Origin: Hermatobates lingyangjiaoensis
Lineage: Eukaryota > Arthropoda > Insecta > Hemiptera > Hermatobatidae
DNA length: 64,000 nt
Direction: 5' to 3'
NCBI GenBank assembly: GCA_026182355.1
Contig: JAPFBL010000068.1
Location: 10,205,001 to 10,269,000, forward strand
Shown here: positions 47,400-59,912 of the stretch, in pieces
Numbering within the stretch: position 1 is the stretch's first letter
Layout: every line of letters starts with the position of its first letter
Program-made: the position numbers and the translations under genes
The notes under the pieces: generated by a model
The model's input: only the letters and a program-made list of their open reading frames with translations
The model's database searches: none
Told to the model about the DNA's origin: nothing

Positions 47400-50300
47400 T
47401 CTCCTAAAAAGAGAAATCAAACTATCAAACACGCTAACAAGCCTCTCCAGTTGTTATTCGATATTCTGAGACACTTTACATCATATTTTCACTTGTGATC
47501 TTCTCATCTTTCAAGGTTACATAATGATCCCCAAATCTTGCATAATAAGGCTCCAACAACAGGTGATTGGAATCCAACTTAGATCATGGTGAAATAAATA
47601 ATTGATAGATTTGACAAAGCACTTTAAAATGGTTTGCATATCCTACTACATTAGTCAAACTAAATAAACCTCAAGGTAGATAGAAATATAGTAGAAATGA
47701 CCCTTTACAGACGAATAATTACAGATGCAATCTGATGAGTGATGGAGTTTGACTATATTCAGATCTGCAAACTGTAAATTACATTCATGATAACTGAGCA
47801 TCCGTAAAGATAAATTTCAATCAAGGTGGAGATGTGACAAACATAAGTTTGAATGGAAATTGAGTAAGAATAGAAGAGGGAAGAATTGAGCTATCAGAGG
47901 CATCCCACGTCTCCAGGAAACGTGCCTTCATGTCCCACTTGAAACAGATGGTTCACTTCCTACGAGCTGGACTCTATCTGCATTAGAGTCCACTGATAGT
48001 CGGAGGCTGGAGCGATGACCCCGCACACCTCGTGGGCGGCGGTCACCTTACAGTCCAGAGCCACGTGTTTGTACAGCTAACTACTCTACTTCTGCCATGC
48101 TAGCCAGCAATTTCATATCACCATCTACATTCAATTCAAATTGGTTTGTCATATTCATTAAGAATAATATTTAATATATTTAGGTCATATTAAAAACCAA
48201 TTATAAGACTGAAAGAAATCAGTATTAGTAAGAAGTTGTAATCTTTATTGTTCTTTTAGAAACCCAGGCTAAATATGAATGGAATAAATTTTTGGGTAAC
48301 ATAAAATATTTGAATTATGTATTTCACTTTTTGGTATGTACGTTTAACAGTCAAATAAAGACTGTGTATCAACTTGCCTGCAATCCACATCCATCCCTAA
48401 AGTTCTTCTTTCGGAATTTAAAGATTCAATAAAGGAATGGGTCGAAGTAGAGATGGAACTGTTATGTCTGTCGATATTCAGTAGTGAAGCATATCGGTAA
48501 CGGCCTTTTCTTTTAATCCGACCTCCCATAACAGATCAATTTAAAGCCAATTAATTTTGGCTTAGAAGTAGTTTCTCTATAGAAATTTTTGATAAAATAA
48601 AGATCATAGTAATTTTTTTATAAAACTTCACGAAGTTAATTATATTTAAATTGTATGTTTCCTTACATTAAATGAATGATGATTTTCAAAATTTTCCGCT
48701 ATAACAATTTCAATCTCATTTGAATTTTATGCTAGAAAATTAAGAATGAAATGAGTAAAATTTCCTATTTTTACAATATCAGTACCATACAGTTATGACC
48801 TTTGATTTCATGTGTTTAAAATTAAATAATAAGAGAAATCTTGACATTTTTTTATTTTTTCTCTGCATTTAGCCTTTAATTAATTTACAAATATTTCAAT
48901 ATTCCCAATGTTATTACCACTTAGCCACACCTATAATTGGAATAGACATTTAAAGAGAACTTTTAAAGTTGACTTGGCTTTAAGTTGAAGTATACCTGAA
49001 CTATAAGGGCATCCTTGCTTTTCAACATCATTAAATTCAATTACGAAATATTAAACCTAGAGTAATAATATACAGTTAATATTTAACTAACAGATGTGAC
49101 TGTGGGAATAAGTTATATGTTTGACCAAAAAGACGTAGTAATGCCGATATATGGTATAAAAAAATACACCACTTCCCATTTTAAATCAGAATAAAAAATT
49201 ATTTAGAAAAAAGGTTTGGCAGTGAAGCCAGTGATAATGAAGGGGGCCCTGTGACAATGGATGACCCAGGGAAGCAAGGAATACAGGTTACGCAACAGCG
49301 GGAAACCCCACAATACAGGCATACGCGGCACAAGAGTCCAACTCCTGTTTGCGTATCACCTATGACCCGCAGTCAATGTCATTCACTTCCACTTTTTCTT
49401 ACACTTCAACTTATATAAAATTAAACTGCTTTTATTAAATTGAAATTCATGAATCCAGTTGTTGGATTCTATTTTCTTTTCTACCTCTACGGCCACATGT
49501 ATAGCTGATTTAGTAGCAGAACTTACACAACTACAAATAGCTAGGTTCAAGGCTTCGAAGACTACAAGAAGGCAAATGTAGAGGGTCATGATGCAACAGT
49601 AAACAAATGCAAGTATAGGGAAACAGTAAATCTTTCTACAAGGTCGCTAACTGATGAATTCGACACATTGAATGCAACAACCGTTAAAAAGACGATGATA
49701 GTGCAAGAAGGACGTCCTCTATTACAACAGACGGTCTTATCAAATACGATCCGTTTCCGACGAGCTAACCAGTTACAATGTCTAGTTGAGAGTAATACAG
49801 TTTTCTGTAGGGCAAGCAACTGCTTCTTTGACGAAAAAAGGTTCGTAGATCTGAGTAATTGACAGATTGGATTCCTGTGAGTGCATAAGTTATCTATTAA
49901 GTATACATGATGGAGACATTCAACTCCTTAACGCAGTCTTCTGATTTTCAAAAAAAAAAAAATAAAATAAAAATTATATAAATGAAATGTAGAAATCTTA
50001 CTTACATAGTTTAACGACTCGCACAAGGTATTTGCAAACAAAACTTCGAGTAGATATCTCAGAAAATTAGCTAACGATTTGTTTAAACAGAACTACATTG
50101 GCGATAGAGCTTAAAACATTCAATCAAGCTTAAATGTACCTCATGTTATATATTAAAATAATATATTTCAAATCAAGGTTTATAACACAGAGGTAAGAAA
50201 GCACAGTATTTTAACGGTAATAAAACATTTTGAGAGAAGACTTTTCTTCATTTATGGTAAACTCAAAAAATAAATAAGTTTAACCTTAAAAAAACTTAAT

Positions 50301-52310
50301 AATTAACAGTCCTCAACAACCGAGAAGGTATTTAAGAACTCTCAAAAATGAAAGTCACTTTGTCGTTATTGAGCTATACATGGCAGGTATGAAACATTGC
50401 AACGATAATGATTTAATACCAATATTTTAGTAAGTTCGTTTTAATACTACTGTTGTATTTGAGGAGTCCGTAAGGTTAAATAATTCTTAAACAATTTATT
50501 CTAATTACCTGTAAATTTTAGCGATCCCTTTAGTCATCTTATGGTTCAACTTTAAACAATTTACACCAAATTTAAATTTAGTTAATTTATATAACTTAAA
50601 GAAACATAAAACTCCTAATAATATTACTTCGAAAGCAACCTTCTTCATTGTTAACTTCGATAACGTTACGCCGCAAGTTAGAAACTAGTAGTAGGTTCAT
50701 TAGCATTATTCATGTTGAGATATTTATAAGGATATTTAGTAAATACCAGTAAATTTAAACAAAATGTAATTGTTTAAGTCTATACCTTGAAGGTGACCAC
50801 AGATATAATTATCATATGAATCGGAGGACTGAAGTCTTACTCTTTACCTTCATAATTCCAATAACGCTGCCTCAGTCATTCCTTGGTCATAGAGGTGTGA
50901 CCATAGAATCCCTTAACCATAGGCTGGTTTGTGCTGTACAGATTTTGAAGAATTGTTGAGATGGCATTAATAAAGTTAGTCTTGATCTTAATAACCAAGT
51001 TACTTAAGACACTCCCAGTTTAATGACATATATTCATAAAATTACTGCCTATGTAAATTTTTAGTTTATTTAAAAAAAATCAATGAAATTGATGAAGGTA
51101 ACTTGAATTGGGTGTAAGTTATACCCTCAAGAAAGTTGTGTAGGTACTACTCTAAGAGAATGTCATATTAAGGAATAGCCTATTCCCACTCGATATAGCC
51201 GAGCACTACTTGCCCAAGAGGAATATGCATATATTTTTTAGAAGTGTCATCACCAAAATTAAAAAGGTGATAAATCAAGACACTCTTTACCTTTAAAGAC
51301 GATTCTATTCTTACAATATATTTTTCATAGACTCATTAATACCGCTTTCTAAATAATACGTTTATACTTAACTAACCAATGATTTCTAAACAGTCTACTT
51401 CAATTTTTTTTCATTCCGATTTTACTCTGATACGCATAGACACTTGGGACATCGACAATCCATCATACAAAAATAATTGATTCAAGACACAGGAATTAGA
51501 AAGAATTAATTCCTAAATGATACAAAAGGTATCAACATAAAAATCGAGAGTGTATGCTTTAGGGAGGATAATAAATCAAGTTGTTATAAGGTGTTGGATG
51601 TGATTTCAGAGCAAGCTGAAGTAAGGAGTGTTTGGAAGGATGAGGAAGGGATACAAAAAATAGTAGAAGGCCGACAGGTAGAGCGAAGGATTAGGGTAAC
51701 ATCTGCCTGAAGCCGCTACCTACGAGAGCAGCTGGCTAAACCAGCCAGCGAGCATCCCAAAACTCTCGGCAGGCCAGCACGTCTCGTCACAGCACAGCCT
51801 GTTCATTTAATACAAGTACGCAGGTGCTGTAATCTCTGGCATTAGCACGTTAATACTAACAACAGATCTCTTAAAAGATAAAATTTTTTATAACTTTATA
51901 ATGAAAATTCTGAAACAATAAATATTTAGTTTAAAGGTGGCGTAGGAACAATACGAACGACTATTGTTCCTTAGGTTAGCAGGTAACGTCATCACAAAAA
52001 AACGAAACTCTCAGAAATAACTGAATGCGATTCATCACGAACTCATAATAATCTGTGGACCCTAGAAACAATTCAAATACAGTCGAAATATATTATTTAA
52101 ATTTCATTAATTCTGATGGTGATAAGGTAAATTTTTGAACTATAAATATCCTCTCTGACGATTGAATGCACTTTCTATTATAGTCAATATTACCAATAGT
52201 ATATTAGCCTTAACCACGTGGAATGTGATTAATAATGCTGCATTACATTTACATTTCAATTAGAAGGAATATACAAACCTGCTCATGCTATTTGTATGCC
52301 TGAATATACA
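47400..52310. other. Intronic sequence with two GC-richer patches
   Basis: Mostly AT-rich and featureless. Patches at about 47,900-48,085 and 51,670-51,800 are GC-richer. In the first, the minus strand has a 38-codon open stretch (LYKHVALDCKVTAAHE...) after a possible 'ttag' acceptor, but I know no matching protein. Confidence 0.4.
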
Positions 52311-52314
52311 CTGA

Positions 52315-53515
52315 AATGTTAGAAATAAAGCTATAAAAACTTAGGTTTAAAACTTAATAACTTAATATGAGATGTAAAAGAATAAAATTCTTGCATGAAA
52401 AAATCAACCCCAATCAAACATATAATTTCTGATGTTTTCCGTGGTATGATGGATTTGTCTCACAGAATGCTCTTAACAATCTACATACTACACCCTTAAA
52501 CAAACATATCAGATGTAATTTTTTTGTGTTTATAAATAATAGTATCATTGGGTATTACTGAAGAGTGAGGAATTGACTCTTTCCTCAAGAAAGAATAGTT
52601 ATGTTTGTTGACAAATACCCAGTTTTTCCACAATTCCAGTCTAATAGTTCATATCTATTATTTTTAAAAAATTCATGCTTCCAGCTAAAAAAGTTTTAAA
52701 TTTTACTGGAAAGCCTGTTTTGAATTTGATTTCAGTATTCAAAACTGACTATTCCTATTATTTTTTTTCTCAATATACATTGAGACTTTAATACTTAAGT
52801 TAATAAACTGATAACTTTATAACAGAGTACGACACGCAGAAAAAGATAACACCCGCTAGAGTGAATTGGTATATATGATTTTTGACAAATGGAAAGAAAA
52901 GTGATTTTTATTAAATACTAGGAAGTCACAAAATTCCGGAAATAATTCTACAAAAGACCAAAAATGTTACACATAATTCAAAATTGAAAACATTCTTTGA
53001 AAAATAATAAATGAAATTATCGTACATCTTAAATTAAAAATGATCTTAAAACGACGTTTTTTTCTTACATATTTTTGACATTTTTCAAACATAATAGGAA
53101 TACATTCCAGTTTTAAATGAGAGACTTTATATTATATCTTCAATATAGAAGAAGGTCAGATAAACTATGTAAGAGATCCACTGGCTACTGGAACAAAAGC
53201 CATTATGTTCTCCAGTAAGAGATTATTTCATATCATGAAATCTACACTTTCAATTTTCAAAACTGTTAATACTGCTGCAGTTACACTAAGGATATTATAT
53301 GCATCAGTGTGATATACATACATAAGATAAGTGGATCAATCACTATTTCTACTACTTCGTGGAATGAAAGAGTAATAAACATCTCCCACTGGACTTTTAT
53401 TTTTACAAATGGGACATTACAATTTATATGCACAAGAAGTTTGATATTATGTTTACTAATAGTAAGGTTGAGTGTAGGTCATGCGAGATTTTTAAATATG
53501 AAGAGGTGTTAACCT
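52315..53515 (+). repeat. Module B copy with a stub of module A
   Basis: The stub 'gaaataaagctataaaaac' (end of module A) leads into 'cttaatatgagatgtaaaag', the start of module B, and continues to the end 'gtttgatattatgtttact' and 'gttgagtgtagg'. This supports the order A then B in a single element. Confidence 0.75.
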
Positions 53516-53519
53516 TTTA

Positions 53520-56500
53520 GCAAAGGTATTTGTAATGCTTGAGTTATGATAAGCCCTCTAATATTACTATGATTGACGAAAAAACAATTGATTAAACAAA
53601 CTGGGAACTATACAAAGGAACTATTAATAAGAATTAAAAAAAATATATATTTAGAGAAAACAAAACACAAGGCTATCTTGAGGCACGTCGCCTGTCCCTG
53701 ACCTAATAAAGTCTACTTCCACTGCCGATTATGCTGTACACAACCACTGACACTTAAACTTACTCTAGGAAGAAACTTGTCAGAAAACGAATTTCTTTTT
53801 ATGTCATTTCATATCGCAGCTTGTAATGTGTCACACCCATCATATAGAGTAGTATTAAGAACATCCTCACCACGACAAGCAATAGTTGGCTGCCAATTCA
53901 TCTGCCGATTTGCCATTAATAGAGAGGCTCCTGAACAATGAAACCGAGACATATATTTGTCAAACTTCAATTACTTATTGTATAAGAGCAACAATACACT
54001 GTCACGATTCATAATTTGTAATTATAAAATACAAATATTTCATCGTTAATTGCAAAATATTTCTATCAAACTATTTCGATATATCAGGAATATATTGATT
54101 TTATCAAATTCAAGAGCAGAGCCAAATTTAATATACCTGCAAACTAATGATTCTGAAGACCTCGTTTCCCCTATTAGTGGTTTCTTAACCATTTATTGTA
54201 GTCTTCCAATACATGATTCTCAGATGTAGTTTTTTCAGTCCTCCATACTCTGGTAACTATTCATAAAGTAAACTCCAGAAACAGTATACACTCCATAGTA
54301 TACTTCAGACTCAGGTTACATCTCTAAACATCTGGGTTTTTTAATAAAACTTCGATTTAACTCTACAGCAGTATTAGGCTGAACATATTATACAGAAGTA
54401 CAGAATGAAACTGGATTAATTGATTTTCTGATTAAATCATGATTTTATAGCAGGCGTTTGGATTTATTCCAAAACTTTTATAAAGAACAGTGACATATTA
54501 CAGGGACTTTAAAAATGAGAATAAAATAAATAACTGGTTCAGCTGAAACGTCTGGGAGTTAGTATATCTGTTTTCATAATGCATATTACTTACTTTTATA
54601 AGTATTCCGTTGTATCTATCAAACTTATCCATTAGTTATCTTATTCATTTTAAATCTGATTTGCTTTTAAAATTGTACCCATGATTAATGACAATGAGTA
54701 CAGCGCATAATACATTGTTTTTGGCTTCCACTCATCTCAGCCTGCAATTAAATTGCCTCAGGGTTTTTATTCTCATTCTCATGGAGTCAATATACTTTTC
54801 ACCGAAAAAGTAAAAATATGGCTCTTCGGCTGACAAACATGAAAGATTTTGTTTTCAACAATCAATCGCTTCATTATCACGTCTTCTAGTGTATTAAGAC
54901 TTTTATGTTAAAATGGAAGTTAGATGTCACAATAAGGGGATACAAAAAGGGAAAAAGCAAGTAGCTCTTTTAAAATAGGTGTGACCTCGACATTGAGAAT
55001 GATTACAAGGCAAGCGGAGGGCCAAAGCCATGGGTTTGTTTGGTCGAAGCGTAGTTGCATGACGTCATCTTCACTCTGCGCTGAGTCACAACGACTCAAC
55101 TGTATTGCTTCACAATACCACTCCGGTTAAACAAATTCCGTAATGACTACTCTGACATCAGGAGAGGTCTAAAAGACATGTCAGGCCGCAGACATGCGAC
55201 CTGTCAACCAGGCGTTATTCAAGGTGACTCCTACACTGGGTCACTTGTGTGTTTTGACTTTGTAATATTATAAATCTGTTCCTTATCAACAGTTTCTGCA
55301 ACTAACAACAAACACAAAACCAAGAAAATAAGATATCACTAGAGGCAGTTGAACTATTTTAAAAATATTGATAATTATATCATAAAAAACAGCCTATATG
55401 TCAAAATTTCACTAACCACAGTTACTCATTTACCAAAATTTCACTCATTTACATTTGTAAAATGAGTGCATTGAACATTGCTATGATGGATGTTAAAGTA
55501 CTGCAATGCCCATGTGTCCTGGCTGGTAAGCAGGGCCGTCCTTATGGAGAAGCGGCGCCTCCCCCACCCACAAATTATTAGATGTATCAAAAATTGTTAT
55601 ATTGGTTATATTTAACCATGGGTCTGTAAATTAGCGGGAATGACGGCAGCTGTTGGTCTGACCTGCCGCTGGTGTGACAGATCACCCACTGAACAGGTCA
55701 ATTCTCCGAGGTCACCACCGTCATCCCGAGGGGCGGTTGCCACGGTTCGGCCTACCTAAGCGACGGGCCTACTGGTTAGAGTCAGTCCATCAATCGTTAG
55801 AACATAGCGAATACTGAGTTAGACAAAGATGTATCAAACTAATGGAATGATAAACATTAACTCCGTAATGAAGATCTACACTTGGTCGAATTCAGTTGAG
55901 CTCAGTGGTGTCTCTATCATACAACTGACTGGTGAAGATAGGAGCCGAGATAGTGCTCGGCATTATGTTACCACTACTATTAAGCGACGCGTGTTCTACC
56001 GACTATGTTTATGCCATGTCAATTAAGAGGAGCAGAGAATGATTTGCAGGAAGCAGAAAGGATCGCGAAAGCGTGTCATTACACCCACTTTAATGAAATC
56101 CCGTTTCCTTATTGAAGAGATGTACAATCTGAAGATCTGCTTCCTTAAGTTACCCCTATTTTTATTTTCTTCCTTGGATTTATCTGTGATTTCACTTAGT
56201 AACTAAAAAAAATGTAATTAACAACTCTTTTAAACAATACACAGAGGCTATTGTGATGACAAGTTATTACAGAATTCTACTATACTAAAATACATTAAAT
56301 GAAATTTATTTCAATTTACAATCTAAATAAAATGCATTTTGAATCATTAACCTTCCCCATTCTTAGCCATCATAAAGTCCAGTCGAAAACATTCTGCATA
56401 ATCCATTCATATTCCTACCAAACAACATGCCAACATTTTAATGATCACACAATTCAGTAGTACTGAGTTTTTGCTACGAAACTCAATCTCAAACCTAGCG

Positions 56501-57970
56501 AAACCCAAGAGAGTGGACAGAGGGACAACGACACGGATATGTGACCAAAACATTCGATTACTCTAATACAGGATTGTTATAAATGACATATTCAATCACC
56601 CTACGTAAGGGTTGAGGGATTGTATCTCTTCAACCGTGGAATCCAATCTCATTTAGGTGTACTCTTCACTGCTCTACGCATAAGAATCGCGTTCTATACC
56701 TTGTGACAAATTGTACTCACTCTAACAATGCTCATCAAATGTTTATGTTATTTCATAAACTCTCTGATAAAGGACAGGTCTAATCGAAACTTAGAGATAA
56801 ATATTATGTAGAAAACCAACTGACTCTGAAATACATTAATAGTCGCAGCACACTATGAGCATGGAAATATAGTTGAGGAGATTTTATTAAGTTTGACTTC
56901 TTTATCCTAAAACAGTGTAACAAAGACTTATTGTACAGCAATATAATCACTGTTCCGGAAATTTGAACCGCATTACAAAAAAAAAAAACAAGCTCATACT
57001 AGAGTTCCATTAAATATATATAACTAACTATTAATAAATGCGTTGCTGAGAAACTGAGAAGAGATTCCTTTAAAAATTGATTTCAGAAACTAAAATTATA
57101 AATCTGGTTGTAAACTGAGAGGAATAATTAATCTTATAAAATTAATTCATTGTATCTTGAATCATTACCATTAAAAAACGAATTCTCACAACCTGAGCAG
57201 GAAATAATATCCTTGAAAAAATGAAAACCCACAATAGTTACCAAAGAACACAGAACAATATGAATAACAAATTTTGAATAAAAGGATAAAGAAAGGAAAA
57301 AAGAAGAACCCGCATGAGCTAGACCAACAAATTGGCCCTAATGAAGGGGAGCACGAGACAATCCGTTCAATGACCACTAACTACTGCTCATTACCATAGT
57401 TTCTTTGTTGGAGAGAAACATGCTAGCTCTTTCTCCCAGGCAGGATAGTTGAGGAGTGACTAGGCACGTTCGACCATTAACAAGTGCATGCTAATAACAG
57501 TCTCGCTGCAACACTGGAACATCCAATGAGGGTCCAAATACCAAAATCGTCTACTTGTTTACCTTTGAACCTACTTAAGCATATAATGTCCCGCGTTCAC
57601 AAGTCACGAAATAATTCTTGTTGTCCTAAGAGCAAGAATAAAAGAACTAATTTGTGTCAGCTTCCCATGATGTATTCTACCGAAAACATAGAACTCCTGT
57701 TTCACCGGTATCTACGTTTAAAACACATTACGCCATTTTTTCATATTAATAGTATTTCATATTAGTAGTATTTTCATAATAATGAAAATAAAACAATTAT
57801 CAATAGTAGAAATTAATCATTAAATGATTTCGCGTTAAGATACCATTATTATATCTAACCAAATTCACAATATTCTTGTTTCCTAATTTAAATAAATGAG
57901 GAACTTTCAATTTATGTAACATTTTAGTAAAATAAATTAATAGTAATAAATCATTATCTAACTATCTATA
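53520..57970. other. Intronic sequence, no gene seen
   Basis: AT-rich with GC-richer patches at about 55,010-55,260 and 55,500-55,780. The latter begins 'cagggccgtccttatgg', reminiscent of a hAT-type end, but I found no partner. ORFs at 55,829-56,026 and 57,484-57,765 show no domain. Confidence 0.4.
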
Positions 57971-57973
57971 TCC

Positions 57974-58185
57974 TTATAAAACTCTGATGACCAAACTTGT
58001 TTGTTTTCTTGCCACCTGTATTTATTGAACTGAATTAATAATAAAATGTATGATATTTTGTGGGAATCAAACCCACGACCAATTAAAGGTCCAGCGCGCT
58101 ATGCTCTGGACCAAAGGGACCAGCTTACAAAAGGCTCACAAAACCTGTTGTAAATAAAGTCTGGTTTGTTTATAAAACTCTGATG
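57974..58185 (-). mobile_element. tRNA-derived SINE with 16-bp target site duplication
   Basis: ttataaaactctgatg occurs at 57,974-57,989 and 58,170-58,185, flanking a 180-base insert. On the minus strand the insert contains a tRNA-like part with 'gcgcgctggacc' and a B box GGGTTTGATTC in 'gtcgtgggtttgattcccac' (58,060-58,080), closest in feel to a tRNA-Lys-type T arm. The perfect duplication indicates insertion by LINE-type priming and a fairly young age. Confidence 0.8.
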
Positions 58186-58189
58186 TTCT

Positions 58190-59620
58190 TGTTCCCTTGG
58201 ATGTTTGCACTCAGGGAAAATGTTGATACCTGTTAATTTCAGTTTATGTCGAATCATTCAAATAAATATACTCTTTACAAATAAAGGCATTAAAAAGGAA
58301 GAAACATGAAAAATAAACTATCTTAACATACGAGTAAGTCAGGTCAAATTAGTGACTATAGATGTAAAATCTATTTCTGTTGTAGAGTGAACCTAACGAG
58401 TTTTTTCTACGAAAGATCTTACTCCATTTTTGGAAATCTTATTGTTGTTTAGACGATGTTTTTTTTCTATTTCAAGTATTTACTCTAAATTTCTGTTTTT
58501 CATTTTATAGTCGGATTTCGTAGGAACCTTCGTAGTAACCAGATGTATGAAATTCCGATATATAATAAACTATACATAAGAGGTTTAAAATGAATATTTT
58601 AGGAATATAATCTTGAATACAAATACCTGCTTAAATATGAATGGTCTAAAGTAATATTATAAAGACCTTATATTTCTTTCATTAATTTTATTTTGTGATG
58701 GGTAAAAGAAATTAAAATGTTCACTTTAAAATAACTTTTTGTTTTATTGAATATACTTACTGTGTGTATATCTTGAATCATGTTAAGAATGCTTGGGCCA
58801 TATAAGAATCTCTTTTTTTCAAGACTTAATAACAAGAAACAACAATTACATTTATCCCTTTCAATCATGTTCAGTGAATTTATTTTATTAATTGTCACTA
58901 CAATTTCTTAACACTGATTAAAACTGGATTATTCATTTTGGTTATAATTAAGTTTTTCAACCAGAAAAACTTCTCTTAAAACAGTTATTGTGTAGTACAT
59001 TATTTTTAAAATGGACAAGACCTTTAGGCAACACTTCGTAAACTACATGAGTATGAATAGTTCGCAAGTACAGAATTTCTCTATTCTCCACCCTCGACTC
59101 ACGAGATAAATACAAAGGCCACAAATACAATAATTGTAATAAATACAAACGTTGTGGCATGGATGAAATTTTGAATATGTTCCGCTAAAACTGATGAACG
59201 AGAACCTGATTTAAAATTTTAAAAATCAAATTTCTTTATACCCGAATGAAATCTAACAGTAACATGCTTTCTCCAAGAGTCTTCCTCGTTTATCAACCTC
59301 TTACAGGCACAAAAGAGTGGCATTATCAACAACGCATGAGGTACCCGCATCTAATGCCTTTATCAAACGGATATCCCACCCCCATTCCATAGGGATCGCT
59401 AAGTGGAGAGTAGAACCACCACAGAATTTATATCACCTTACCAGCTGCGGCAAATTAAAACACTCTAACTGTATGGAGTCCGTAGATTAATAGTCAGTCA
59501 ATAAAATAGTAAATAGTAGAACAGTCAGTAGGGAAGTACCATTTCATTGGCTTTTTTAGTTTGAACCATATTAATTGAAAGATTACCTACATATACTCAT
59601 CAAAAAGTACATACAAATGT
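58190..59620. other. Intronic sequence, no gene seen
   Basis: No interpretable ORF or repeat boundary. Confidence 0.5.
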
Positions 59621-59649
59621 ATATATATATATATATAATATATATATAT

Positions 59650-59840
59650 AAAATAAATTCAAAACGAAGGAAACACACAGACATAACTCACATCGATATT
59701 TCGACTATCGTCATCAGGAGGAGTGCCTTCCTGCGGGACTCTCCTCTCTTCACACCTCCTGATGACGACGATGGTCGAAATATCGATATGAGTTATGTCT
59801 GTGTCTTTCTGTGTGTTTCCTTCGTTTTGAATTTATTTTA
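59650..59840. mobile_element. Inverted pair of PLE termini between (TA)n tracts
   Basis: Arms 59,650-59,718 and 59,757-59,840 are reverse complements ('attcaaaacgaaggaaac', 'acataactca(c/t)atcgata'). Each has a hammerhead-like core: minus at 59,699-59,717 and plus at 59,759-59,780 (CTGATGA, C, GAC-gatg-GTC, GAA, ATATCGATAT). (TA)n tracts lie outside at 59,623-59,650 and 59,876-59,908. Confidence 0.7.
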
Positions 59841-59871
59841 TTTAAAAAAGTCCGCTGGACCGTTTCTTTTA

Positions 59872-59909
<38 letters not shown>

Positions 59910-59912
<3 letters not shown>

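Noticed and set aside
55520..55600. Possible hAT element starting cagggccgtcctta
   Set aside because: No matching inverted end or target duplication found nearby.
57484..57765. 93-codon ORF
   Set aside because: No domain recognised, no repeats or splice context. Consistent with chance.
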